A stretch of 64,000 bases of DNA from Pseudaeromonas sp041441555 (GTDB lineage: Bacteria; Pseudomonadota; Gammaproteobacteria; Enterobacterales; Aeromonadaceae), in the NCBI GenBank assembly GCA_041441555.1, contig JASDSW010000046.1:1-64000 (forward strand), written 5' to 3'. Below the pieces are notes generated by a model. The model saw nothing but the letters and a program-made list of their open reading frames with translations, was not told the origin of the DNA and searched no databases. Made by a program: the position numbers and the translations under genes. Positions 44,164 through 54,100 of the stretch are shown piece after piece; the first letter of the stretch is position 1; the number at the start of each line of letters is the position of its first letter.

Positions 44164-45759
44164 GTGCTTATTAGTAACAACATCACGATGCAGTTCGGCA
44201 GCAAACCGCTGTTTGAAAACATCTGCGTCAAATTCGGCGACGGCAACCGCTATGGTCTGATCGGTGCCAACGGTTGCGGCAAGTCCACCTTCATGAAGAT
44301 CTTGGGTGGCGATCTGGAGCCCTCCGCCGGCAACGTGGCCCTCGATCCGAACGAGCGCATCGGTAAGCTCAAACAGGATCAGTTCGCCTACGAAGAGATG
44401 CGAGTGATCGACGTGGTGATGATGGGCCACACCGAGTTGTGGGCAGCCATGACCGAACGCGACGCCATCTACGCCAATCTGGAAGCCAGCGACGATGACT
44501 ACATGCGCGCCGCCGAGCTGGAAGGCAAGGTCGCCGAGTATGACGGCTACACCGCCGAAGCCCGCGCCGGCGAACTCCTGCTGGGCGTCGGCATCCCGGT
44601 GGAACAGCATCTAGGCCCGATGAGTGAAGTGGCCCCCGGCTGGAAGCTGCGGGTGTTGCTGGCCCAGGCGCTGTTCTCCAACCCGGATATCCTGCTGCTG
44701 GACGAACCGACCAACAACCTGGACATCCACACCATCAGTTGGCTGGAGCAGATGCTTAACAGCCGTAACAGCACCATGATCATCATCTCGCACGACCGTC
44801 ACTTCCTGAACATGGTCTGCACCCACATGGCCGATCTGGACTACGGTGAGCTGCGCGTCTACCCCGGCAACTACGACGACTACATGACCGCGGCCACCCA
44901 GGCCCGCGAGCGTTTGCTCTCTGACAACGCCAAGAAGAAGGCGCAGATCGCCGATCTGCAATCATTCGTCAGCCGCTTTAGCGCCAACGCCTCCAAGTCC
45001 CGTCAGGCGACCTCGCGCCTGAAGCAGATCGACAAGATCCAGCTCGAAGAGGTGAAGGCTTCCAGTCGGCAGAACCCCTTCATCCGCTTCGAGCAGGAGA
45101 AGAAGCTCTACCGCAACATCCTGGAGGTGGAAGCTCTGGCCAAGGGTTACGACCATGGTCCGCTGTTCAAGGATTTCCGCCTGATGGTGGAAGTGGGCGA
45201 GAAGATCGCGGTGATCGGGACCAACGGTATCGGTAAATCAACCCTGCTCAAGACGCTAGTCGGCGAGCTGACTCCGGATAGTGGCACCATCAAGTGGTCG
45301 GAAAACGCCAAGATCGGCTACTACGCCCAGGACCACGCCGCCGATTTCGAGACCGACAGCAGCGTCTTTGACTGGATGGCGCAGTGGAAGCAAGAGAGCG
45401 ACGACGAGCAGGCGGTGCGCAGCATCTTGGGGCGTCTGCTGTTCAGCCAGGATGACATCAAGAAGTCGGTCAAGGTGCTCTCCGGTGGCGAGAAGGGACG
45501 CATGCTGTTTGGCAAGCTGATGTTGCAGCGCCCCAACATCCTCATCATGGACGAACCGACCAACCACCTGGATATGGAATCCATCGAATCGCTGAACATG
45601 GCGCTGGAGATGTATCAAGGCACCCTGATCTTCGTCTCGCACGACCGCGAGTTCGTCAGCTCCCTGGCGACCCGAGTGCTGGAGATCACCCCGCAGAAGA
45701 TCGTCGACTTCGGTGGCACCTACGAAGAGTACCTGCGCAGCCAGGGCATCGAGGGCTGA
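44164..45759 (+). CDS. ybiT: ABC-F ATPase YbiT
   Basis: The 531-residue protein is a soluble ABC-F protein with two ATPase domains (GANGCGKST and GTNGIGKST; LSGGEKGRM in the second; LLLDEPTNNLDI and IMDEPTNHLDM) and the linker of about 80 residues that enters the ribosomal E site. It is nearly collinear with E. coli YbiT. The start is GTG at 44164, matching the E. coli N-terminus MLVSSNVTMQFG; AGGA lies ten bases upstream. No membrane part, so not a transporter; ABC-F proteins act on translation. Confidence 0.95.
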   Translation: MLISNNITMQFGSKPLFENICVKFGDGNRYGLIGANGCGKSTFMKILGGDLEPSAGNVALDPNERIGKLKQDQFAYEEMRVIDVVMMGHTELWAAMTERDAIYANLEASDDDYMRAAELEGKVAEYDGYTAEARAGELLLGVGIPVEQHLGPMSEVAPGWKLRVLLAQALFSNPDILLLDEPTNNLDIHTISWLEQMLNSRNSTMIIISHDRHFLNMVCTHMADLDYGELRVYPGNYDDYMTAATQARERLLSDNAKKKAQIADLQSFVSRFSANASKSRQATSRLKQIDKIQLEEVKASSRQNPFIRFEQEKKLYRNILEVEALAKGYDHGPLFKDFRLMVEVGEKIAVIGTNGIGKSTLLKTLVGELTPDSGTIKWSENAKIGYYAQDHAADFETDSSVFDWMAQWKQESDDEQAVRSILGRLLFSQDDIKKSVKVLSGGEKGRMLFGKLMLQRPNILIMDEPTNHLDMESIESLNMALEMYQGTLIFVSHDREFVSSLATRVLEITPQKIVDFGGTYEEYLRSQGIEG

Positions 45760-45796
45760 TTTCGAGCGTTACTGCCGTAGACGGCTGAACAGCAAA

Positions 45797-45823
45797 ACGG
45801 GCGGATAATCCGCCCGTTTTTTT
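45797..45823 (+). terminator. Intrinsic terminator of ybiT
   Basis: ACGGGCGGA, loop TAA, TCCGCCCGT, then TTTTTT. A 9-bp GC-rich stem with T-tract, 37 bases past the ybiT stop. Confidence 0.92.
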
Positions 45824-45901
45824 GGTTTCGGCGGCAGATTCTCCATCGCCACCGGGCTGTGCTAGATTAGGCCCCCTCACTGACTCATAAAAACCGCCCG
45901 C

Positions 45902-46813
45902 ATGTCCCAACCGACCGCCATGACCCAGCGCCCTGACAGCCTTCCGCGACCGGCCGATGCCAGCACCTGCGTGTTACCGCCGGGCCCCTGGAGTCATCTG
46001 CTCGACGGGCTCTGCGCCCGTTTCCCGGCAGTGCCGAAAGCGATCTGGCAGCAGCGTCTGGCGCAGGGGCGCGTGCTCGATCCCCAGCTCCAGCCCCTGG
46101 CCGCCGACAGCCCCTACCGGCACGGGTTGCAAATTTACTATTTCCGCGAGGTGGCCAACGAGCGACCTATCCCCTTTGGCGAGCAGATCCTCTATCAGGA
46201 CAACCACCTGCTGGTGGCCGACAAACCGCCGTTTCTACCAGTGATCCCCAGTGGCGGCTATGTCGAGCAGACGCTGCTGCGACGCTTGAGCCGACGCTTG
46301 GGGAATGCCGATCTGCAACCGCTGCATCGGCTGGATCGCCATACCCGCGGCCTGGTGCTGTTCTCGGTCAACCGGACCACCCGCGGGCGCTATCAGGCAC
46401 TGTTTCGCGATCAATTGATCCACAAGCTCTACGAGGCGATCGCACCGGCCCTGCCGCAGCTGGTTTTTCCCCACGTTCGGGAGTCACGCATCGAGCGGGA
46501 CGAGCGCTTCTTCCGTTCGCGCGAAGTGGCAGGCCCGAGCAATGCACAGACCCGGATGACCATCATCGCGCGGCAGGGTGACCGTTGCCGCTATCAGCTG
46601 GAACCCGTCACCGGTAAGAAGCATCAGCTGCGCCTGCATCTGGCGGCGCTGGGCGCCCCTATCGAAAACGACGCCCTTTACCCCGAGGTGGATGATGCGC
46701 TGGCCGACGATTTCAGTCGCCCCTTGCAGTTGCTGGCGCGCGAGGTCCGCTTTACGGATCCGGTGACAGGAATGCCCCAGTACTTCGTCACCCGGCAATC
46801 CTTGAGTTGGTGA
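45902..46813 (+). CDS. RluA-family RNA pseudouridine synthase
   Basis: The 303-residue protein has the RluA catalytic motif LHRLDRHTRGLVLFS with the nucleophilic Asp, and KKHQLRLHLAALGAPI near the C-terminus. An S4-like N-terminal part precedes it. It isomerises uridines in rRNA or tRNA; which site is not clear from sequence, since it is not a clear orthologue of RluA, RluC, RluD or TruC. The binding site before ATG 45902 is weak; 45920 is an alternative start. Confidence 0.9.
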   Translation: MSQPTAMTQRPDSLPRPADASTCVLPPGPWSHLLDGLCARFPAVPKAIWQQRLAQGRVLDPQLQPLAADSPYRHGLQIYYFREVANERPIPFGEQILYQDNHLLVADKPPFLPVIPSGGYVEQTLLRRLSRRLGNADLQPLHRLDRHTRGLVLFSVNRTTRGRYQALFRDQLIHKLYEAIAPALPQLVFPHVRESRIERDERFFRSREVAGPSNAQTRMTIIARQGDRCRYQLEPVTGKKHQLRLHLAALGAPIENDALYPEVDDALADDFSRPLQLLAREVRFTDPVTGMPQYFVTRQSLSW

Positions 46814-46861
46814 TGCATACAGCCTGACCGCGGAACCCGAGGTCAGGCCGTATCACCGATC

Positions 46862-47281
46862 TTAGCGACGGCCCAACAGAGCACTTAGTCGCACGCTGGG
46901 CCACAGGGCGTAAGGACCATCCCCCAGCAGGGCCAGCACCAGTTGGCTGACCGCCCAGAACGCGGGGAACTCCCAACCGCCATTGGGGGAGGAAAACACC
47001 CAGCCGTTACCGGCATGCACCACCCAGGCCCCCAGGATCACCGGCAGTTGCAACAAGGCTACCCAGCGCACCTGCACCCCGGCAATCAGCAGCAGACCAC
47101 CACCGGCTTCCGCCGCCATGGTCAGCCAGGCAAAGGCGGCTGGAATACCCAGCGAGGCAAAGTAGCCCACGGTGCCGGCCGGTGTGAACACCAGGATCTT
47201 CATCAGGCCATGGGCCAGAAACATCACCCCCAGACTTATGCGCAGCAACAAGGCAGCATAATCAGCAGTACGAGTCGTCAT
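46862..47281 (-). CDS. DoxX-family membrane protein
   Basis: The 139-residue protein has four membrane segments with the DoxX signature LLLRISLGVMFLAHGLMKI. The start at 47281 (MTTRTADY) has GGAG six bases upstream. It lies 36 bases downstream of the dioxygenase gene, in the same direction, forming a two-gene unit divergent from a LysR regulator, an arrangement common in Proteobacteria. Function of the family is unclear; some members form redox or oxidoreductase complexes. Confidence 0.88.
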   Translation of the reverse strand: MTTRTADYAALLLRISLGVMFLAHGLMKILVFTPAGTVGYFASLGIPAAFAWLTMAAEAGGGLLLIAGVQVRWVALLQLPVILGAWVVHAGNGWVFSSPNGGWEFPAFWAVSQLVLALLGDGPYALWPSVRLSALLGRR

Positions 47282-47317
47282 CTTATTCTCCATCATCGTC
47301 ATATTTAATCGATGGCC

Positions 47318-48097
47318 TCAGCGGCCAATGGTGCTGGTGCCAAATTGCACCGAGCGGTGAGAAAACGAGCCAAATTCAAACCCGGTGACTGGAAAGCTCA
47401 ACGCCTCCCCAGGCTGACTGGCGCCCATGGCCACAAACAGCGGCACCAGATGGTCGGCGGTCGGTACCGACTCCCGGGCCCCCGGCGCCGAAGGCCAATC
47501 ACACAGAGCAGACCAATCCCGCGCCAAGAGTCTCTCGGCCAGCCACTCATCGAAGGCCCGCGCCCAGGGCGCCACCACGCCATCCGGGGTCCACTGCCGC
47601 AGATTGTGCGTCAACAGGCCACTGGTGATGATGAGCACCCCCTCCTCGCGTAGCGGTGCCAGAGTGGCCCCCAGTTGCATCAGGGCGGCCGGATCCTGGC
47701 TGGGCAGCGAGATCTGCAGCAGCGGCACATCCGCTTCCGGGTAGAGCCCCAGCATCGGGATCCAAACTCCGTGATCCCACCCGCGCTCCGGGCGTTCGCC
47801 ATAGGAGACGCCGGCTTCTTGCAGCAGCTCGCCGACCCGCCGGGCCAGCTCCGGCGCCCCGGGCGCTGGATAGCTCAGCTGGTAGTAGCTCTCGGGAAAG
47901 CCATAAAAGTCATAGATCAGCGGCTGCGTGTCGGTGGCGCCCAGCATCAGCGGCCGGGTTTCCCAGTGGGCCGAGATCATCAGCACCGCTCGCGGGCGAG
48001 GCAGCGCCGCCCCCCAGGCTTGCCATTCGGCCAACCGCCGCGGTTGCTCAATCGTCATCGGACTCCCGTGACCAATAAACAGAACCGGCATCGTCAT
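47318..48097 (-). CDS. 4,5-DOPA dioxygenase-like extradiol dioxygenase (YgiD type)
   Basis: The 259-residue LigB-type protein resembles E. coli YgiD. Metal ligands are visible in FIGHGSPM, ISAHWETR and GWDHGVWIP, and a further histidine in TSGLLTHNL. It would cleave a catechol ring next to the hydroxyls, using Fe(II) or Zn. The start at 48097 (MTMPVLFIG) has AGGAG eight bases upstream; a longer frame to 48181 is unlikely. Divergent LysR gene starts 75 bases away. Confidence 0.88.
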   Translation of the reverse strand: MTMPVLFIGHGSPMTIEQPRRLAEWQAWGAALPRPRAVLMISAHWETRPLMLGATDTQPLIYDFYGFPESYYQLSYPAPGAPELARRVGELLQEAGVSYGERPERGWDHGVWIPMLGLYPEADVPLLQISLPSQDPAALMQLGATLAPLREEGVLIITSGLLTHNLRQWTPDGVVAPWARAFDEWLAERLLARDWSALCDWPSAPGARESVPTADHLVPLFVAMGASQPGEALSFPVTGFEFGSFSHRSVQFGTSTIGR

Positions 48098-48172
48098 CCT
48101 ATTTCTCCTCTTGGGCTCGTTGCCCGATGACGCCATAATAAGGTTTCCAAATTTTGCGAGAAGACGGCAGAT

Positions 48173-49096
48173 ATGGCACACAGTGTTGATGAAATGGAAA
48201 CCTTGTCCGGCGCCCTCGACGATGTGCGGACCTTCTGCCGGGTGGTGGAGCTGGGCACCCTCTCGGCGGCGGCCCGGGTGATGGGTGAAACCAAGGGCAG
48301 CATCAGCCGCCGCCTGCGCCGCCTGGAGAGCAGTCTGGGGCTACAGCTGCTGGCCCGCCACCCGCGCTCGGTCAGCATCACGGCCGAGGGGCAGCTGTTC
48401 TATGGCAAGGCCCGAGAGGGATTGTTGCTGCTGGATGAGGGGGCCGAGCTGGCTCGCGCCACGCGCAGCGAGCCGCGGGGCACGCTGCGCATCACGGCGC
48501 CGCTGGATCTGGGGCAGGAGTGGTTGCCACCGCTGCTGGTGGCCTTTGCCGAGCAGCATCCGCAGATCCGCATCGAATTGCTGATCGGCGATCAACGGCT
48601 CGATCTGGCCAGTCACCAGATCGACATAGCGCTGCGCGCCACCGATGGCGGTCTACCGGATATGGGCTACAGTGCCCGCTCCCTGACCCGCTTGACCATG
48701 GGCTGGTATGCCGCCCCCGCTTACCTGGCGCGCGCCGGCATGCCGACTCGTCCCGAGGATTTGCCGCAGCACGCCCTGGTGCTGATGGCCGGTCCTCATG
48801 GCTGTAGCATCACGCTCGAACAGGGAGCACAGCAGGAGCGGCTCACGTTATGGCCCCGCCTGCAGACCCAGGATTATGCCAGCGTGCTACGCCTGACCCT
48901 CGCCGGCGGAGGCATCGGTTACTTTCCGCAACTGGTGGCCAGCAGCTCACTGCAGCGCGGTCTGCTGCAACCCGTGTTGACCGATTGGACCACCAGCGCC
49001 GGCGAGCTGTTTCTCATCACTCAGAGCGGTCTGCGCGTCCCGGCCCGGGTGCAAGCCTTCAAGCAGTTCCTGCTGGAGCGGCTGACGCCGCGCTGA
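48173..49096 (+). CDS. LysR-family transcriptional regulator
   Basis: The 307-residue protein has an N-terminal winged helix (FCRVVELGTLSAAARVMG, then SISRRLRRLESSLG) and a C-terminal LysR substrate-binding domain (LRITAPLDLGQEWLP). It is divergent from the dioxygenase/DoxX pair with a 75-base shared region, the usual LysR layout, so it probably regulates that pair. The ATG at 48173 has only a weak binding site; an internal ATG seven codons in is possible. Confidence 0.88.
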   Translation: MAHSVDEMETLSGALDDVRTFCRVVELGTLSAAARVMGETKGSISRRLRRLESSLGLQLLARHPRSVSITAEGQLFYGKAREGLLLLDEGAELARATRSEPRGTLRITAPLDLGQEWLPPLLVAFAEQHPQIRIELLIGDQRLDLASHQIDIALRATDGGLPDMGYSARSLTRLTMGWYAAPAYLARAGMPTRPEDLPQHALVLMAGPHGCSITLEQGAQQERLTLWPRLQTQDYASVLRLTLAGGGIGYFPQLVASSSLQRGLLQPVLTDWTTSAGELFLITQSGLRVPARVQAFKQFLLERLTPR

Positions 49097-49105
49097 GGCG
49101 GCCCC

Positions 49106-49133
49106 AAAAAACAGCCCGTCGCGAGGACGGGCT
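49106..49133 (-). terminator. Intrinsic terminator of puuP
   Basis: On the minus strand: AGCCCGTC, loop CTCGC, GACGGGCT, G, then TTTTTT. It lies 36 bases past the puuP stop and could also slow plus-strand transcription from the LysR gene. Confidence 0.85.
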
Positions 49134-49168
49134 GAGAGTCAGACTAGCGGCTTGCGGTCAGACTCGCC

Positions 49169-50515
49169 TCAGGCTTCCACCTGGGGTAGTGGCTTGCGAA
49201 AACGCGAGGTGCGCACCGCCAGCCAGACCAGTCCCAGAGCCGCCCAGATGAGCCCCAGATAGAGGGAGCTGAGCTCCAGATTCAGCCACAGCACAGCTAC
49301 GGTGGCCGCTCCACACAACGGCAGGATCAGATAGCGCAGGCGATCGCCCCAGCAGTGGCGTCGCTGCTCGCGCACGTAGAACTGGGCGATCACCGACAGG
49401 TTGACGAAGGTGAAGGCCATCAGGGCGCCAAAGTTGACCAGCGCCAGGGCAACATCCAGATCGAAGGAGACCGCCGACAGCGCCACGCCACCCACCAGCA
49501 TCACGTTGACCGCCGGCGTCCGCCAGCGCGGATGCACATAGCCGAAGAAGCGCTCCGGCAACACGGTATCGCGCCCCATCACATAGAGCAGACGCGAGAC
49601 CCCGGCGTGTGACGCCAGCCCCGAGGCCAGCACCGCCACCGTGGTAAAGACCAGAACCACCGACTGGAACAGGGTACCGCCGACATACAGGGCGATCTCC
49701 GGCAACACGGCATCGGGTTGCTGGAAGCGGGAGATATCCGGAAAGAAGAGCTGCAGGAAGTAGGCGACGCTGATGAAGATCACCCCGCCGATCAAGGCGG
49801 TCAGGAAGATGGCCTTGGGCACCACCCGGGCCGCATCCGGCGTCTCCTCGGCCAGGTTGCTAATGCCATCAAAGCCGAGGAATGAAAAGCAGAGCACAGT
49901 CGCCCCACCGATCAACAGCATCGGTTGGGCATCCACGCTATAAAAAGGACGCAGGCTGGCGAGCGTTCCCAGCCCTTCGCCCTGATAGACGCCATGGGCA
50001 ATCAGGCCGATGAAGACCAGGATGATGGCGATCTGAATGGCCACGATCAGGCTGTTGAAGTTGGCCACCAGATTGATGCCACGCAGATTGAGCAGCGTCA
50101 TGATGGTCACCAGACCGAAGATGAAGTAGGCCGCCGGAACCTCGGGAAACAGTGCCGTCAGGTAGATCTTGGCCAGCAGCATGTTGATCATCGGCATGAA
50201 GAGATAATCGAGCAGCGACGACCAGCCGACCATGAAGCCGATGTAGGGATTGAACGCCTTTTGCGCATAGGTATAGGCCGAGCCGGCCGACGGAAAACGA
50301 TGCACCAAAGTGCCATAGCTCAGCGCGGTGAACAGCATGCCAATCAGCGCCAGCAGGTAGGAGGTGGCCACATGGCCGACCGTCATCTCGGTGACGATGC
50401 CAAAGGTATCAAACACCGCCATCGGCGTCAGATAGGCCAGCCCCATCATCACGACTTGCCACAGGCTCAGGCTCTTGCGCAGACTAGGTCGCTGCATGCT
50501 CGTTGATTCAGTCAT
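49169..50515 (-). CDS. puuP: Putrescine importer PuuP (APC family)
   Basis: The 448-residue, 12-segment permease follows E. coli PuuP closely: LRKSLSLWQVVMMGLAYLTP, AGSAYTYAQKAFNPYIGFMV, WSSLLDYLFMPMINMLLAKI and SFLGFDGISNLAEETPDAAR. It imports putrescine by proton symport. The start at 50515 (MTESTSMQRP) has GGGGAG seven bases upstream and overlaps the end of a 36-codon leader ORF, so its translation may be coupled to the leader. Close relatives (PlaP) have similar sequence, so the exact polyamine is inferred. Confidence 0.88.
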   Translation of the reverse strand: MTESTSMQRPSLRKSLSLWQVVMMGLAYLTPMAVFDTFGIVTEMTVGHVATSYLLALIGMLFTALSYGTLVHRFPSAGSAYTYAQKAFNPYIGFMVGWSSLLDYLFMPMINMLLAKIYLTALFPEVPAAYFIFGLVTIMTLLNLRGINLVANFNSLIVAIQIAIILVFIGLIAHGVYQGEGLGTLASLRPFYSVDAQPMLLIGGATVLCFSFLGFDGISNLAEETPDAARVVPKAIFLTALIGGVIFISVAYFLQLFFPDISRFQQPDAVLPEIALYVGGTLFQSVVLVFTTVAVLASGLASHAGVSRLLYVMGRDTVLPERFFGYVHPRWRTPAVNVMLVGGVALSAVSFDLDVALALVNFGALMAFTFVNLSVIAQFYVREQRRHCWGDRLRYLILPLCGAATVAVLWLNLELSSLYLGLIWAALGLVWLAVRTSRFRKPLPQVEA

Positions 50516-50618
50516 GAGCAGTCTCCCCGGCATGCCAGCCACCAAAGAACATCAGGGATGACCGCTCATGAGCCGTCAGATCCAGACCGAACGGTCGCAA
50601 CCGCACTGAGTGACGCAT
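50508..50618 (-). CDS. Leader ORF overlapping the puuP start (36 codons)
   Basis: ATG 50618 follows a strong binding site (AGAGGA, spacing six). The peptide starts MRHSVRLRPFGLDLTAHERS and ends AHD; its TGA lies inside the puuP coding region, overlapping by eight bases. The position, size and overlap suggest a regulatory upstream ORF that couples translation to puuP. I see no known arrest motif, though E. coli uses an Arg/His-rich leader (SpeFL) in the polyamine pathway. Confidence 0.55.
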   Translation of the reverse strand: MRHSVRLRPFGLDLTAHERSSLMFFGGWHAGETAHD

Positions 50619-50640
50619 CGGATTTCCTCTTGCTATGTGG

Positions 50641-50668
50641 ATTCGTTCTGGCGCCGCGGCGCACGAAT
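50641..50668. other. Hairpin in the puuP leader
   Basis: ATTCGT (50641-50646) pairs with ACGAAT (50663-50668) around the palindrome GCGCCGCGGCGC (50651-50662). It lies 23 bases upstream of the leader ORF start. Confidence 0.5.
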
Positions 50669-50715
50669 CGGCTTATCGTCTCCGGTTACCATGACCGGCC
50701 TCGGTAAAGGACAGA

Positions 50716-50753
50716 AAAAGCAAACAGCCAGCACCGGCGGGTGTGGCTGTTTG
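50716..50753 (-). terminator. Orphan intrinsic terminator upstream of puuP
   Basis: On the minus strand, CAAACAGCCA pairs with TGGCTGTTTG (10 bp, with further CACC/GGTG pairing inside), then GCTTTTTCTG. No gene ends here on either strand. It may end a small RNA read from the 50754-51110 region or attenuate transcription into puuP. Confidence 0.55.
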
Positions 50754-51143
50754 ACGGGCGCTATTTTGCCCCAGTTCGCGGGGTAATAACACCGTTTTAC
50801 CATCCATTTTTGGATGAAATTTCGCCGACCAACGGGGGCCAAATTTCAGTCGTCCGGCCGTGGGGCAGAACCGTTTCCAGGCCGTTTTTCTTCGACGGCT
50901 CATGTCTGGAAATCTCGAAACGTAGGCCCGGGCAACCGAAGCCACCACCACGGCAATGTGTCTGTTTTTTGTGCATAAAAAACCAAAAACCCAAGCTGTC
51001 TCACTATCCTGAGGCAATATCGGGTAAAGCAGTCCCGTCGCGCCACGCAACGGCTTACACTCAAGGCTGCGGCGACCGCTCCACCCGAATGACGGCACCG
51101 CCATGACAAGAAGGTGCGCGCCTGTTTTTTTGGAGTTTTACCC
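50754..51143. other. Intergenic region between puuP leader and PBP gene
   Basis: About 390 bases with no convincing gene. Overlapping open frames exist on both strands but have no binding site or recognisable protein. It contains an AT-rich inverted repeat, GTTTTTT-GTGCAT-AAAAAAC (50964-50983). It must carry the PBP gene promoter on the plus strand and could encode a small RNA on the minus strand. Confidence 0.4.
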
Positions 51144-54100
51144 ATGGAAGCTGTTGATCCTATTCCCCCTCAGTCCGGTTCACTGGAGCCTCAAACGACG
51201 CCTTGCGCGACAACTGCCGGGGAAATGGCGGATGAAACCAAAGCGCAGAGCGAGGAGGTCCATCCGCAGCCACAGGACATGGCAAACCAATCGGCCAATG
51301 CACCGTCGACGCCGCCCCGACCCGCCCACTCGTTCTCCATCTGGCATCTGCTGCAGAGCCTGCTGCGCATCTGCCTGCTGACAATTCTGCTGGCCGCCTT
51401 GGCTGCCTTGGTCTTCGAGATGCGCACCTCCTGGCTGCAATCTTATCTGTTACCACCCTATGCCAAGAGCCTGACCTGGCAGGTCGCCGAGGGGCCCAGC
51501 GATGCCATCGTCTTTCCTGCGGCCGGCCCCTACGATCAGCGCCTCGGCTACGCCGGGTTGGGCCGTTTCACCAGCCGACTCAACGAACGTGGTTATGCGG
51601 TGACCGCCCAGAGCCGTTTCTCAGCGCCGCTGCTCGATTACAGCCATCTGGGGCTGTTTCCCCCCTATCGCGAAAAGAGTCAGGCCGGACTGACCCTGTA
51701 TGATTGCCACCGTGAGCCGCTGCACGTCAGCCGCTACCCGACCCATCAGTTTGTCGATTTTGCCGCCATACCGCCGTTGGCGCTGACCGCCCTGCTCTAC
51801 ATCGAGAACCGCGATCTGCTCGATGAGGCCATGCCGCTGACTAACCCGGCCGTCGACTGGCCGCGCTTTTTCAACGCCGCCCTCTCCCAGTTGGGCAAGA
51901 AGGTGGGGATGCAGGATCATGGCTCCGGGGGCAGTACCCTGGCCACCCAGATGGAGAAGTTCCGTCACTCGCCGGAAGGACGCACCAACTCAGGCAAGGA
52001 GAAGCTGCGTCAGATGGCCAGCGCCACGGTGCGCGCCTACCTGCAGGGCCCCCTGACTCTGACGGCCCGCCAGCAGGTGGCGCTGGATTATCTCAACTCG
52101 GTGCCGCTAGCCGCCGCGCCGGGCTATGGCGAGGTACATGGCCTGGGCGATGGCCTCCATGTCTGGTTTGGCGCCGATGTTGCCCAGAGCTACCAATTGC
52201 TGGCCGAGCCGATGGCCATCAGCCAGGCGTCACCGGAGCTACTGGCGGCGCAAGGGCTCGCCCTGCGCCAGGTGGTGGCCCTGCTCATCGCCCACCGCCG
52301 CCCCTCCTTCTATCTGCTCAATGGCCGCCACGAGCTGGCCACACTGACCGACAGCTATCTGCGCCTGCTGGCCCAGCAACAGGCCATCTCGGGGCCACTG
52401 CGCGATGCCGCCTTGGCGGCAAGCCTGACGTTCCGGGACTTCAAGACAGCGCCGGCCTACAGCAAGATCGATGGCAACAAGGCCCGCTATGTCACCCGCG
52501 GACGCCTCGGGCAGATGCTCGGTCTCTCCCTCTATGATCTCGACCATCTGGATCTGTCGGTCCAAAGCCACCTCGACAACCCGCTGCAGCAACGAGTCAG
52601 CAACTACCTGCGCCAGCTGGCCGATCCGACCTTTGCCGGGGAGATCGGACTCTACGGCGAGCGACTGTTATCGCCGGAGAAGACCGCCGAGGTTCGCTAC
52701 AGCTTCACCCTGTTCGAGCGCAGTGCCCAGGGCTTCCTGGTGCGGGTTCAGACCGACAACACCGATCAGCCCTTCGACATCAACGACTCCAGCAAGCTGG
52801 AGCTTGGCTCCACCGCCAAGCTGCGGGTGCTGACCACCTATCTGCAGATGGTGGCCGAGCTGCACCAGCGCTATGGCGCTCTCGAGCCTCGGGCCCTGCG
52901 CCAGCAGGTGGTCGATCCGCAGGATAATCTCAGCCGTTGGGCTCTCGACTACCTGGCCCGCAGCAGCGATCGCTCCCTGACCACCATGCTGCAGGCGGCG
53001 CTGGATCGTCGCTATTCGGCCAGCCCCTATGAAAGCTTCTTCACCGGGGGCGGCTTGCATACCTTTGCCAACTTCCGCAAAGAGGATAACCATCGACTAC
53101 CCACCCTGCGCCAGGCGCTGCAGGAGTCTATCAACCTGCCGTTCGTGCGGCTGATGCGCGATGTGGTGCGCTACAGCCTGTATCAGGATCCGACCCGCCG
53201 CGCCCTGCTGCAGGATGATCACGATCCCCGACGCCAGGAGTATCTGAACCGTTTCGCCGACCGGGAGGGCAAGACCTACCTCAATCGCTTCTGGCGCAAG
53301 TACCGCAACCAGAACGGCGACGAGCGGCTGGCCACCCTGCTTGATGGGCTGCACCTGAACCAGAGCCGTCTGGCGGCTATCCACCGCTATCTCTACCCGC
53401 AGGCCGAGCCAGCAGCGCTGGCCAGCTTCCTGCGCGAGCACCTGCCAGGGGAAAAACTCGGTGAGCAACGTCTCGCCTACCTGTACCAAACCTATGGCCC
53501 CGGCAAGTTTTCGTTGCCGGATCAGGGCTATGTGGCCCGCGTCCATCCGCTGGAGCTGTGGCTGCTCGATTATCTGAATCAGCATCCGCAAGCCACCTTC
53601 AACGAGGTCGTGGCAGCCAGTGGCGAACAGCGACGGGAAGTGTATGGCTGGCTGTTCAAGTCACGCCATCGCAGCGCCCGCGACAGCCGCATCCGCACCA
53701 TGCTCGAGATCGAGGCCTTCAGCGACATTCATCAGCGCTGGCAACAACTGGGCTATCCATTCGACCATCTGGTGCCGTCGCTGGCCACCGCCATCGGCAG
53801 CTCCGGAGATCGTCCCGCCGCCCTGGCCGAACTGATGGGCATCATCCTCAACGACGGGGTGCGCCTGCCAGTCGAGCGGTTAGCCTGGCTGCACTTCGCC
53901 GCCGATACCCCCTACGAGACCCGGTTCGCCCCCGATCCCAAACAGGCCAAGCGGGTGCTGCCCAGCGAGGTGGCGCAAGCCCTGCGGGATGCGCTCTCCC
54001 AGGTGGTCGAAGCCGGTACCGCCCGGCGACTGGCGGGCACCTTCACCCTGCCCGACGGCACGCCGCTCAAGCTCGGCGGTAAAACCGGCACCGGCGATAA

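Noticed and set aside
50673..51104. Open frames of 120-145 codons on both strands between puuP and the PBP gene
   Set aside because: They overlap each other, have no binding site and no recognisable protein pattern.
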